A stretch of DNA of 64,000 nucleotides from assembly GCF_001442615.1 (NCBI RefSeq), contig NZ_LMXN01000009.1, positions 164,154-228,153 on the forward strand, read 5' to 3'. A program made the position numbers and the translations under genes. Within the stretch, counting starts at the first letter, position 1; the number at the start of each line of letters is the position of its first letter. Under the pieces are notes generated by a model. It made no database searches. It was not told the origin of the DNA and saw only the letters and a list, made by a program, of their open reading frames with translations. Of the stretch, positions 38,081 to 46,713 are shown piece by piece. Source of the stretch: Algoriphagus resistens (lineage in GTDB: Bacteria > Bacteroidota > Bacteroidia > Cytophagales > Cyclobacteriaceae).

Positions 38081-38116
38081 TTTGATATATAAGTTGTTGT
38101 GCTTCATGCGGAAAAA

Positions 38117-38500
38117 ATGAAATCTGAGATTAAAATAAAAGTCCTCGATATTGACCAAGGAGATGATACCATCCATTTCCAAGGCTTCTTTAGCAATGAA
38201 CTCTGTTCAACTACTTTGGAATTTTATGGCTACTCTGACGAATTTCAAGATTTCGCGAATAATCTGACTGAATTTCCCAGAACAACTAAGGATAAAGTAA
38301 CTTGTAAACTTGGAGAAAAAGGAGACAGATGGGCATACTATCTCTTGATTGAAGCTTACTGCGTTGAAACAAATGGACGTTCTGCTTTGAAAATTGAAGC
38401 AATTAACAGCGGGACGGGACCTTCACATCACGAATCAAAATTTGAAATCGAATCAGAACCAGCTTCGTTGAACAGACTTGGAAATAGGCTAAAGACTTGG
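38117..38500 (+). pseudogene. Orphan gene, 5' part, interrupted by IS21
   Basis: Unknown soluble protein beginning MKSEIKIKVLDIDQGDD. The frame continues to RLKTW, where the IS21-type element is inserted. Removing the element and one copy of the CTTGG target duplication joins it in frame to NPMGEKVFEWRPNE and a stop at 41166, giving a protein of about 143 residues. A GTG six codons upstream is an alternative start. The frame as it stands runs a few codons into the element (CDR, stop). Confidence 0.75.
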
Positions 38501-38644
38501 TGTGATCGGTAAATAACAATGCACCACTTTCGGTAAATAAGAATACACCACTAATGGCAACAAGAGTGCACCAAAAGTAATCCCTGAGGGGCATGCCCCT
38601 CAGGGATTCGGACTATTTTGCTAGTCTACCAAAACTAGCATTTT

Positions 38645-40213
38645 ATGAATGTGTACTTGAACAAATTTATGGTTTATTTTGAAATTCACCGCCTGAGCAG
38701 GGAAGGGTATTCCATGCGCCAGATCAGCGAAGAGCTGGTCATCAACCGTCGTACCGTCAGCAAGTACCTGTCTCTCACTGAGCAGGGATATGAGCTGTTG
38801 CTGGAGCAACAATCCCAGCGTAACAAGGTACTCCTTCCCTATGAGGACTTTGTTAAAAACCGTCTGGAGCTGTTCCGGGACACGCCTTCGGCCCAGATGC
38901 ATGACTGGCTGAAGGAGCATTTTGAAGACCTGCCCAAAGTCTCTCCCAAAACTGTTTTCAATTTTGTTTCCTGGATCAGGCGTAAGCACAACCTTCCGCT
39001 TGTCAAAGTGCCCCGTCAATACCAGATGGTAGAAGAACTCCCTTACGGAAAACAGGCACAGGTGGATTTTGGAGAGTACACCATGCGTTCCTCACTGGGT
39101 AACCGGGTCAAGGTGTTTTTCTTCATCATGGTCCTTTCCCGTTCACGCTACAAATATGTCTGGTTTATTGACCGGTATTTTACCTCACTTACAGCGGTTG
39201 AGGGCCATGAAAGAGCCTTTGCTTACTTCAGGGGAATTCCCTCAGAAATCGTCTATGATCAGGACAAGGTGTTTATGGTAAGTGAAAACAGGGGGGATTT
39301 CATTCTCACCGACACCTTTAGATCCTACATGAGGGAGCAGTCCTTCAGTCTGTTTTTCTGCAGAAAGGCCGACCCTGAAACCAAAGGCAAAGTAGAAAAT
39401 GTGGTAGGCTATGTGAAAAGGAATTTTCTCTATAACCGGACCTACCACAACATCGACACCCTCAACGATGAAGTCCTGGGCTGGATGGGACGTACGGCAA
39501 ATCTCCTGCCCCATGCGGTAACCAAAAAAGAACCTTTCTCCGAGTACCTTATCGAACAGGATTATCTGACTCCCTATACGCCCTGTACTTCGCAGGCTAT
39601 GGCCCCGGATCTCTATGCGGTCAGGAAAGACAATTCTGTTTCCTACAAAGGAAACTTCTATTCATTGCCTCTGGGCACCTATCAGGGAAAAGGGAGCCAG
39701 GTGGCGCTCAGAACAGAAGGGGCCGACCTGGTAATCAGCCAACCTGAGAAGCCGACAGAAATCTGCCGGCACCGGATCCCAGTGGGGTTAACGGGCCAGA
39801 AAATCCAGAATACAGACCACAAAAGGGATAAGGAAGCATCTGTTGCACAACGGGCTTCCAATCTGGCCGCTCTGTTTGCCGATCCGCAAAAAGCACTCCT
39901 CTGGATTGGGTTGATCAAAAAGGAAAAACCACGCTATGTCAGGGACCAGCTGGAGATGGTTGAAAAAGCTATCCAGGGAATCGATCCAGACTCAGTAGAC
40001 CTGACACTTACCTATTGCCTTGAGAACGCAATCGCAACTGCATCGGATTTTAAGGCCATCCTGGATCTGCAGCACATCAAGCCCCGGGAAGAATCCAATA
40101 TCAGGCTCCTGAACCCGCTCAGCGGTAAAATGCCTGTCAGCGCCCACATACAGCCCCAGACCAGTAAAATCAGCGACTATGAGGAACTGATAAACAAGGA
40201 AAGCAACAACTGA
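38645..40213 (+). CDS. istA: IS21-family transposase IstA
   Basis: A 522-residue DDE transposase. An N-terminal helix-turn-helix (SMRQISEELVINRRTVSKYL) is followed by the catalytic core with QAQVDFGEYT, IVYDQDKVF and KGKVENVVGYVKRNFL giving D, D and E. The full length suggests activity. It is 55 bases upstream of istB in the same element. Confidence 0.95.
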   Translation: MNVYLNKFMVYFEIHRLSREGYSMRQISEELVINRRTVSKYLSLTEQGYELLLEQQSQRNKVLLPYEDFVKNRLELFRDTPSAQMHDWLKEHFEDLPKVSPKTVFNFVSWIRRKHNLPLVKVPRQYQMVEELPYGKQAQVDFGEYTMRSSLGNRVKVFFFIMVLSRSRYKYVWFIDRYFTSLTAVEGHERAFAYFRGIPSEIVYDQDKVFMVSENRGDFILTDTFRSYMREQSFSLFFCRKADPETKGKVENVVGYVKRNFLYNRTYHNIDTLNDEVLGWMGRTANLLPHAVTKKEPFSEYLIEQDYLTPYTPCTSQAMAPDLYAVRKDNSVSYKGNFYSLPLGTYQGKGSQVALRTEGADLVISQPEKPTEICRHRIPVGLTGQKIQNTDHKRDKEASVAQRASNLAALFADPQKALLWIGLIKKEKPRYVRDQLEMVEKAIQGIDPDSVDLTLTYCLENAIATASDFKAILDLQHIKPREESNIRLLNPLSGKMPVSAHIQPQTSKISDYEELINKESNN

Positions 40214-40268
40214 TTATTAACCGCCCCGGGCAGTCAATGAAACACGTCCGGGGCATAACCAATCCGAC

Positions 40269-41024
40269 ATGGAAAAAAACGAACAGATCAATGCCTTATG
40301 CAGGCAATTCAAAATCACCGCAATGGCTTCCTGCCTTCCCCTGGTCATTGCCGACTCGGAGAAACAAAACTCCGGCTACCGTGACTTTTTTCTGGCCCTG
40401 TTAAAACAGGAAGCTGAACTGAGGTTGAAAAATGAAACCGCCAGACGCAGAAAAGCAGCCCGGCTGCCACTCAAAAATGACCTGGGGACTTATGATAAAA
40501 AGGCTGAAAACGGATTGACGCCCACCCGGGTTAACCAGCTAAGGGAGCTGAACTGGCTCGATCAGGGCTTTAACCTGATGTTGCTTGGGCCTTCAGGAAC
40601 AGGGAAGACATTCCTGGCAGCAGGGCTGGCAGCTGATGCGGTAGACAAGGGGTACAAGGCCTACTTTAAAACCATGGAAGACCTGACAGGTATTCTCAAA
40701 CTCAAAGACCTGACCCGGACTGCAGCAGCTGAATACAAAAGAATGTTGAAAGCCGATCTGATCATTTTGGATGACATTATGCTCTTTCCGGTTGAAAAAA
40801 GCGTCGCCGTCTCTCTGTTCAACTTTGTAAACCAGGTTTACGAACAGACTTCCTTTATCATCACCACCAATAAAATGCCTACTGAATGGGCTAAAATGCT
40901 CGATGATGAGGTATTGGCAACTGCGCTTTTGGACAGGCTTCTCTTCCGTTGTGATATTATAAATTTATCTGGGAAAAGTTATAGAATGAAAAACAGACAA
41001 ACTTTCTTTGAACATCAGAAATAG
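40269..41024 (+). CDS. istB: IS21 helper ATPase IstB
   Basis: A 251-residue AAA+ ATPase that assists IstA in target selection. Walker A is GPSGTGKTFLA and Walker B LIILDDIML. It is intact and ends about 90 bases before the right terminus of the element. Confidence 0.95.
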   Translation: MEKNEQINALCRQFKITAMASCLPLVIADSEKQNSGYRDFFLALLKQEAELRLKNETARRRKAARLPLKNDLGTYDKKAENGLTPTRVNQLRELNWLDQGFNLMLLGPSGTGKTFLAAGLAADAVDKGYKAYFKTMEDLTGILKLKDLTRTAAAEYKRMLKADLIILDDIMLFPVEKSVAVSLFNFVNQVYEQTSFIITTNKMPTEWAKMLDDEVLATALLDRLLFRCDIINLSGKSYRMKNRQTFFEHQK

Positions 41025-41121
41025 CTAAACTATATTTACTAACTGGTGCACCCATGTTGCCAATAGTGGCGCATTCCTGTTTTCCATTTTTGGTGCATTG
41101 TCAGTTACCGACTACACTTGG

Positions 41122-41166
41122 AATCCAATGGGAGAAAAGGTGTTCGAATGGAGACCAAATGAATGA
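41122..41166 (+). pseudogene. Orphan gene, 3' part beyond the IS21 insertion
   Basis: Fifteen codons reading NPMGEKVFEWRPNE and TGA, directly after the second CTTGG target copy. It continues the frame of the interrupted orphan gene upstream of the element. Confidence 0.75.
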
Positions 41167-41454
41167 AAAATAAAAAAGCACGAAAGCAACATCGGCTATA
41201 GCAAATGTGATCTGATTGCTTAAAAATGAATATTTTGCTACTAAATAATATTTGGTCTGGCAGAAAGAGATTCGGTTTCAAAATCCCGTACTTGCCATAG
41301 CTAGGGTCGTTAGGTCTCATATTCGGAAACTCACAGTAACACTGACCCTTCTTTCGTTTGGTGCAGTTGGATAACAATTTCCAACTGTTATTGACACTAT
41401 TGGATATTCCGCTCTATAGTACGCCACGATTCCGCTACAATCAAAAAAATATGA

Positions 41455-41991
41455 ATGGGAACTATAAGACAAGATAGAATTGCTCAATTACGTTGGGAAA
41501 TGGAACGAAAAGAAAAACGTTCGTTGCTTGAACCTAAACTTATGGCAATAATTGAGATTGATTCTTTCGCTTTCTTAACAGATAAAGAATCTGATGAATT
41601 TCAGTTAAAATCAGATGACTGGCCACAAAATAAGTGGGATGATAAATTGTTTGTTCAAGCAGAAATTTTGGATACTAAACCAATAGAAGGAATTATAATT
41701 GAAATGATGAATGTGATTGAGGAAGAACATCTCTACATTTTCATGATGAACTTCAACTTTGGGCTAATTCGAATTTCAAAAACTGAATTAATAAAATACT
41801 GGAGGGAATTAATTGAAATTGACGGGGATGAAATTTATTGCTACAATCCATCTTCATCAGGTTTTATATGTATTGAAAAGACTGAGGAATTTATCTCAGG
41901 AATAGAGGGTGAGAGTAGCTGGATTTATGAATTAACATTTTCAAACAAGGAATTAAAAGATGAATTATATACGGCACAAAATAATATTTAA
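41455..41991 (+). CDS. Hypothetical protein, 178 residues
   Basis: Soluble, acidic protein, no signal peptide and no family I recognise. Acidic and aromatic segments (DDWPQNKWDDKLFVQAEIL, MMNVIEEEHLYIFMMNF, YCYNPSSSGFICIEK) are reminiscent of SMI1/immunity-type folds, but I cannot support that. Its A+T-rich composition contrasts with the IS21 genes before it and the mobilization genes after it. Confidence 0.55.
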   Translation: MGTIRQDRIAQLRWEMERKEKRSLLEPKLMAIIEIDSFAFLTDKESDEFQLKSDDWPQNKWDDKLFVQAEILDTKPIEGIIIEMMNVIEEEHLYIFMMNFNFGLIRISKTELIKYWRELIEIDGDEIYCYNPSSSGFICIEKTEEFISGIEGESSWIYELTFSNKELKDELYTAQNNI

Positions 41992-42054
41992 GAAAGCATA
42001 GCCGCACAAGGCCAGCTAAAGTGCAGAGAATACGAAGAAATTATGGCTTTCTGG

Positions 42055-42190
42055 AAAATGGTGTCACTCGTTACCATGGCATTTACAGTCAATACTCCTA
42101 CAGATGGAGGGCAATCTATGATCACATAATCATAATTTGGGCGAACTGTTTTTAGCAATTTATTGATGATTTGCTCCCGGTGTCCTTAAG
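42055..42190 (-). pseudogene. parA internal remnant
   Basis: The minus strand reads QIINKLLKTVRPN, then YDYVIIDCPPSVGVLTVNAM, then VTSDTI. This is the Walker B region of ParA-type partition ATPases (YDYIIIDCPPSLGxLTxNAL). Sequence on both sides is unrelated. The matching C-terminal end lies on the same strand near 37900. Confidence 0.75.
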
Positions 42191-42276
42191 ATTTATTACT
42201 CCCCCTTCTGATTTCAGTGTGACCTTTTCAACCCTCCCTGCTACACTTTTGAGCTTCATCAAAAACGATAATCGTT

Positions 42277-42492
42277 ATGAATCTCGAAGCTCAGCAACTC
42301 AACTTTTTCAGGAATGTTCCTCCTACACTGGAACAGGTACAGGCCTACTTTAACTCCCTTCAAGTTCCGTCTTCCGAAGCCGAAGTCTTCTATTTCTATT
42401 TCCAGGGAATGGACTGGCGTAATGAAATGGGTTCCGCTATCCGTGACTGGGTGATGGCCGCTGATGACTGGGTCTGGAATCTGGAAAACTGA
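42277..42492 (+). CDS. Small protein upstream of the mobilization genes
   Basis: A 71-residue protein (MNLEAQQLNFFRNVPPTLEQ, ending WVMAADDWVWNLEN) with no motif I can name. It lies just before the oriT-like region and mob genes and is probably translated, given its even codon use and plausible ATG. Confidence 0.45.
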   Translation: MNLEAQQLNFFRNVPPTLEQVQAYFNSLQVPSSEAEVFYFYFQGMDWRNEMGSAIRDWVMAADDWVWNLEN

Positions 42493-42520
42493 TATTATCC
42501 CAATTGTAAACAATCCTTCT

Positions 42521-42640
42521 CCCTTCCGGTAAATAAACCTCTACCGGGTTGGAAATCCCATTGCGTTTTGTCAATGAGAAAGATGTAGGATTGTGGCACA
42601 ATCCGATTTTGCCCACCGCTGCCGGAGTTGCGGGTGGGGA
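42521..42640. other. Candidate origin of transfer (oriT)
   Basis: The 190-base gap before mobC holds three inverted repeats: CCGGTA..TACCGG (42526-42547), GGATTGT-GGC-ACAATCC (42588-42604) and CCCACC..GGTGGG (42612-42638). A compact hairpin next to mobilization genes is what MOBP-type relaxases act on. The nick site cannot be fixed by eye. Confidence 0.5.
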
Positions 42641-42682
42641 TAAAATTTCTCCAAAGTCGAATTCTATAATACTGTTCCCTTT

Positions 42683-43069
42683 ATGAAAAAATCAGCCAAG
42701 GAAAAACCCATATTGCTCTCGGTAAGACTGACTGCCCTTGAAAAGCAAAAGCTCAATTCCTTACTCCAAAAAGCCGCCTATTGTCAGACGGTAAGTGAGC
42801 TCGTTAGAGACATGCTTTTCAAAAGAAAGTTAACCCTCAACACCCGAAACGAATCCTTGGAGAACACGCTGGTAGAATTAGGACTGCTCAGAAATGAGCT
42901 CAACACAATCGGGGTGAATCTCAACCAGATTACGCACTATTTTCATATGCAGGCTGATCCAAAAGAGCGTCTGTTTTTTGTGAAGGAAATGCTCCCCTAC
43001 TTTGAGCGGACAAATGCAAAAATAGAGGCGCTCCATAGCTTGATTGAAGGATTGAAAACCCTAACCTAG
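42683..43069 (+). CDS. mobC: Relaxosome accessory protein MobC
   Basis: A 128-residue DNA-binding protein. The N-terminal LLSVRLTALEKQKLNSLL forms a ribbon-helix-helix, followed by TVSELVRDMLF and the conserved LRNELNTIGVNLNQI block of the MobC family. It helps the relaxase open oriT. The relaxase gene starts immediately after its stop codon. Confidence 0.85.
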   Translation: MKKSAKEKPILLSVRLTALEKQKLNSLLQKAAYCQTVSELVRDMLFKRKLTLNTRNESLENTLVELGLLRNELNTIGVNLNQITHYFHMQADPKERLFFVKEMLPYFERTNAKIEALHSLIEGLKTLT

Positions 43070-44299
43070 TTGGTTGCTAAAATCATTTCAGGAAAGAGTA
43101 TCGGAGGAGTGATCCGATACAATGAACAGAAGGTGAAAAACGGACAGGCAAAACTGGTACAGATGGGAGGGTTTGCGGTTAAAAATCTTACGGTGAGGGA
43201 TAAGATCCAATCATTTGAAAAGGTGCAGAAGTTGAATTCACGAACGAAAACAAACACCGTCCATATTTCGCTCAATTTCTCCCCAAAGGATAAAGTAGAT
43301 GGGTTTATGCTTCAAAAGATTGCAGCTGATTATTTGAAAGGGATTGGATTTGAAAATCAACCTTACCTGCTGTATCAACACTTTGATGCTGCCCATCCAC
43401 ATGTGCATATAGTGACAACCAATATTTCAAGTTCAGGAAAGCGGATTGAAACGCATAACCTGGGCAAGGTGCTGTCAGAACAGACCCGAAAGGAAATTGA
43501 GGGGCGATACCATCTTGTAAAAGCAGAAGAGCAGCGGAAGCAAAAAGTTAATTTGCCCCAGCCGTTGGAGAAAGCTATGTATGGCAAACGGGAAACGAAA
43601 GCCTCCATATCCAATATTGTCCAGGAGGTAATACGTTCGTATCAGTTTGCTTCGCTTCCTGAGCTGAATGCAGTGTTGGGACAGTTTAATGTATGTGCAT
43701 ACCGAGGTGAAAAGGAAAGTGCAATGTTTAAAAATAAAGGACTGGTATACTCAATTTTGGATACGGCAGGGAACCGGGTAGGAGTTCCTGTGAAGGCCAG
43801 TTCATTTTATTGCAGACCTACTTTGGCCAGATTGGAAAGGCTGTTCTTACGGAACAAAGAAGCTAAAAAGCAGCACCGGGAAACTCTTCGGGGCCTAATT
43901 CACAGTACGTTGCAAAATTGCAGTTCCCTGGAAGAATTTACTTCCAGACTCAGAACTAAAGGAATCAAGCCGCTGCTTAGGATCAATGAAGAAGGAAGGC
44001 TATACGGGGTGACCTATATAGATAACGTGAGCCGATGCGTATTTAACGGTCCGGCCTTGGGCAGGGAATTATCCTCTAATGCGCTTTCTGTTAGATTTTC
44101 AAAGGACCATATGCTTCCCGATCCATCGGAAAGAGAGCAGGAGGAAAAGCAGGTAATAAAAATAACTGGGCATGCAATTAACCCGGATACAAGAATTCCC
44201 AGTCTGGAGATTTCCTTAAAATCTTGGCAACCGGAAGATTCAACCCCTTATGAGCTAAGGCAAAAGGAAAAGAAAAGGAGCAACAGACGTATTCAATAA
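43070..44299 (+). CDS. Relaxase / mobilization nuclease (MOBP type)
   Basis: A 409-residue relaxase that nicks oriT and leads the strand into the recipient. The three-His metal motif is in YQHFDAAHPHVHIVTTNI, and the N-terminal SIGGVIRYNEQKV block holds the conserved relaxase start with a candidate Tyr. The start codon is TTG, directly after the mobC TAG, indicating translational coupling. Intact, unlike the integrase. Confidence 0.9.
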   Translation: MVAKIISGKSIGGVIRYNEQKVKNGQAKLVQMGGFAVKNLTVRDKIQSFEKVQKLNSRTKTNTVHISLNFSPKDKVDGFMLQKIAADYLKGIGFENQPYLLYQHFDAAHPHVHIVTTNISSSGKRIETHNLGKVLSEQTRKEIEGRYHLVKAEEQRKQKVNLPQPLEKAMYGKRETKASISNIVQEVIRSYQFASLPELNAVLGQFNVCAYRGEKESAMFKNKGLVYSILDTAGNRVGVPVKASSFYCRPTLARLERLFLRNKEAKKQHRETLRGLIHSTLQNCSSLEEFTSRLRTKGIKPLLRINEEGRLYGVTYIDNVSRCVFNGPALGRELSSNALSVRFSKDHMLPDPSEREQEEKQVIKITGHAINPDTRIPSLEISLKSWQPEDSTPYELRQKEKKRSNRRIQ

Positions 44300-44308
44300 A
44301 CTGAGCCT

Positions 44309-46288
44309 ATGCAAACCGGAGAAAACACCGAGGGGTTAAGAAAGATTATTGATCTGACCAGAAAGGCCAGTATTGGAATGCTGTGTCTGCATAGCTATTA
44401 CTATTGTTATCATTCCTTCAAGCAATGGGGGCTTACGCATCCTATTTCAGAAAGGCTTCTGGTCAATATTCGCGATACAGGTCTGTTTAATGAATTCTAT
44501 GTTTCCAAAGTATTTGCCTTGGTTCTTTTGCTGATTTCCTTAATCGGTGCGAAAGGCAGGAAGGATGATAAACTCAGAATGGCTCAGATAGGCTGGCCGC
44601 TGATCATTGGATTGGTAAGCTATGCGGGCAGCTTTTTTGTCTTTTACCTTCCATTTAATGAGGATACGGTAAGTATTATATACATATCAGTAACCAGTTT
44701 TGGGTTCATTCTCATTCTAAGGGGAGGAGCACTTCTGAGCCGGTTGCTGAAGAACCGGTTTGACCAGGGAGTGTTTAATCATTTGAACGAGACATTTCCC
44801 CAGGAAGAACGCTACCTGGAAAATGAATATTCGGTTAATCTTCCTGCACAATACCGGCTTAAGGATACGATCAGAAAATCATGGATCAACATCATCAATC
44901 CCTTCCGTGCGTTATTGGTGGCCGGTACACCGGGTTCCGGGAAAAGTTACTTTGTGATCCGGCATGTGATCACCCAACACATCAGCAAAGGGTTTTCCAT
45001 GTTTGTTTATGACTTCAAGTACGATGACCTCTCCCGCATTGCTTACAATACATTGCAAAACAACCTGTCTGGGTATAAGGTGAAACCGGAATTCTACACG
45101 ATCAATTTTGACAGACTTTCCCATACCCATCGATGTAATCCGTTGGAGCCGGAAAACATGCTGGACATTACCGATGCCTCAGAAGCTGCCCGTACTATTA
45201 TGCTTGGACTGAACAGGGAGTGGATTAAAAAGCAGGGAGACTTCTTCGTGGAAAGCTCCATTAATTTCCTTACTGCAATCATCTGGTTTCTCAAAAAATA
45301 CAGGCGTGGCAAATACTGTACACTACCCCATGTCATCGAACTGATGCAGGTAGAGTATGAGAAGCTATTTACTGTGCTCCGTACAGAGCCGGAAATTGAA
45401 GTTTTGGTGAATCCTTTTGTTTCTGCTTTGGTCAAAAAGGCATTTGATCAACTGGAAGGTCAGGTGGCAAGTGCCAAAATTACAATCGCACGGCTTTCTT
45501 CCCCGCAGCTTTATTATGTGCTTTCAGAGAGTGAATTCACGCTTGATCTGAACAATCCCGATGCACCTAAAATCATCTGCATGGGGAATAATCCCCAGAA
45601 GCAGCAGGTCTATGGAGCAGTGCTTTCCCTCTATATTTCAAGGATTGTCAAGCAGGTAAACAAAAAAGGCAAACTGAAATCCAGTCTGGTGTTTGATGAG
45701 TTTCCTACGATTTATTTCAACGGGATTGATAACCTGATTGCCACAGCACGATCCAACAAGGTGGCCTGCTGTCTGGGAGTACAGGATTACAGCCAGCTTC
45801 GGAAAGATTATGGGAGGGAGCAGGCCGATGTGATTATGAATACGGTAGGGAACTTCATCAGTGGGCAGGTATTGGGAGATACGGCCAAGCAACTTTCTGA
45901 AAGATTTGGAAGGATTATCCAAAATCGTGAAAGTATATCAATCAACAGTTCAGGAACTTCCCTGAGCAAATCAACCCAGCTGGATCAGGCGGTACCTTCT
46001 TCCACTATAGCTTCACTTTCCTCCGGTGAATTTGTGGGGATGGTTGCCGATACCCCTGAACAGAAGATCGCATTGAAAGCTTTTCATGCAGAGATCATCA
46101 ATGACCATTCAGCGCTGAAGCGGGAGGAGGAAAGCTATCAACCAATCCCTAAAGTACGGGAAATCACCCAAGAGGAGGTGGAGGAGAATTATAGGAGTAT
46201 CAAGCGCGATGTGGAGGAGATTATTAGAATGGAAATGGAACGGGTATTTGATACACCTGAGTTAGGGCATTTGATTATCAGAAGTTAG
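44309..46288 (+). CDS. Type IV coupling protein (TraG/VirD4-like, mobilization)
   Basis: A 659-residue membrane ATPase linking the relaxosome to a conjugation channel. Several N-terminal hydrophobic segments (to about residue 150) precede Walker A at VAGTPGSGKSYF and Walker B at SLVFDEFPTIYF. No other conjugation genes are present, so transfer would need a helper element. Nine bases after the relaxase gene. Confidence 0.88.
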   Translation: MQTGENTEGLRKIIDLTRKASIGMLCLHSYYYCYHSFKQWGLTHPISERLLVNIRDTGLFNEFYVSKVFALVLLLISLIGAKGRKDDKLRMAQIGWPLIIGLVSYAGSFFVFYLPFNEDTVSIIYISVTSFGFILILRGGALLSRLLKNRFDQGVFNHLNETFPQEERYLENEYSVNLPAQYRLKDTIRKSWINIINPFRALLVAGTPGSGKSYFVIRHVITQHISKGFSMFVYDFKYDDLSRIAYNTLQNNLSGYKVKPEFYTINFDRLSHTHRCNPLEPENMLDITDASEAARTIMLGLNREWIKKQGDFFVESSINFLTAIIWFLKKYRRGKYCTLPHVIELMQVEYEKLFTVLRTEPEIEVLVNPFVSALVKKAFDQLEGQVASAKITIARLSSPQLYYVLSESEFTLDLNNPDAPKIICMGNNPQKQQVYGAVLSLYISRIVKQVNKKGKLKSSLVFDEFPTIYFNGIDNLIATARSNKVACCLGVQDYSQLRKDYGREQADVIMNTVGNFISGQVLGDTAKQLSERFGRIIQNRESISINSSGTSLSKSTQLDQAVPSSTIASLSSGEFVGMVADTPEQKIALKAFHAEIINDHSALKREEESYQPIPKVREITQEEVEENYRSIKRDVEEIIRMEMERVFDTPELGHLIIRS

Positions 46289-46304
46289 AGAAAGGTTTTG
46301 CAAA

Positions 46305-46334
46305 TTGACATTATTTTATAAAATTCTAAGTTTG
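46305..46334 (+). promoter_or_regulatory. Bacteroidetes consensus promoter of the graspetide operon
   Basis: TTG, exactly 19 bases, then TAAGTTTG: a full match to the -33/-7 consensus (TTG-N19-TAnnTTTG). It sits 52 bases before the precursor ATG and just after the coupling protein gene, so the operon has its own promoter. Confidence 0.75.
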
Positions 46335-46386
46335 ATTTATGGCTTGATTTTTTTACTTTTAGCTATATCCAAACCAAAAACTTCTG

Positions 46387-46713
46387 ATGAAACCCCTTTT
46401 ACTAGATTTTGCCGAAACAAGAAAAGAAGGTCCTCAGCCCCACTATTTTTATGATGCAGATAAATCCCTCAACGTAGTAGAAGTTAATGGGGAAAGAATA
46501 CCCTTTATCGAAGCCTCAACCGATGAGATAATTTTACTTACAAAAACAAAGGTGAGATCAGAAGCTGATGATGATCAGATGAATTTAATTGAACTTGAAA
46601 CCAAAACCAGAGTAAAACAAGAAGCCGATGATGAATCTCCTGCATTTCTTGAGCTTCAGACAAAAACATTAGTGAAGCAGGAATCCGATGACGAAAATAT
46701 TATTAATTACTAA
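46387..46713 (+). CDS. Graspetide (omega-ester peptide) precursor with three core repeats
   Basis: A 108-residue precursor. The leader (about residues 1-48) has MKPLLLDFAETRKEG and PHYFYDADKSLNVVEVNGE. The core has three copies of a 12-residue unit TKTxV[RK]xE[AS]DD[DE] at residues 52-63, 72-83 and 92-103, with an exact 20-residue period. Thr side chains and acidic residues placed like this are the donors and acceptors of ester cross-links made by ATP-grasp ligases in microviridin- and plesiocin-type peptides. The next gene encodes such a ligase and overlaps this gene by 26 bases. The unit differs from microviridin (TxKYPSD) and plesiocin (TTxxxxEE) motifs that I know. Confidence 0.88.
   Translation: MKPLLLDFAETRKEGPQPHYFYDADKSLNVVEVNGERIPFIEASTDEIILLTKTKVRSEADDDQMNLIELETKTRVKQEADDESPAFLELQTKTLVKQESDDENIINY
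46540..46695 (+). repeat. Three 60-base-period coding repeats (graspetide cores)
   Basis: Three 36-base units begin at 46540, 46600 and 46660, encoding TKTKVRSEADDD, TKTRVKQEADDE and TKTLVKQESDDE. Synonymous differences between units show that the peptide, not the DNA, is conserved. The last unit runs into the start codon of the ligase gene. Confidence 0.9.

Larger units (their letters stand above)
38501..41116 (+). mobile_element. IS21-family insertion sequence, complete, with target duplication
   Basis: A 2.6-kb element with TGT...ACA ends. Left end TGTGATCGGTAAATAACAAT and right end (complement) TGTAGTCGGTAACTGACAAT are imperfect inverted repeats, and the shared AATGCACCA unit recurs inside each end, as is usual for IS21. 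It carries istA and istB intact. The flanks are CTTGG on both sides, a 5-bp target duplication, so this is a true and fairly recent insertion. Confidence 0.93.

Noticed and set aside
46540..46695. Regular 60-base repeats as a possible CRISPR-like array
   Set aside because: Only three units, inside one reading frame, with synonymous differences. They encode peptide cores, and no cas gene is near.
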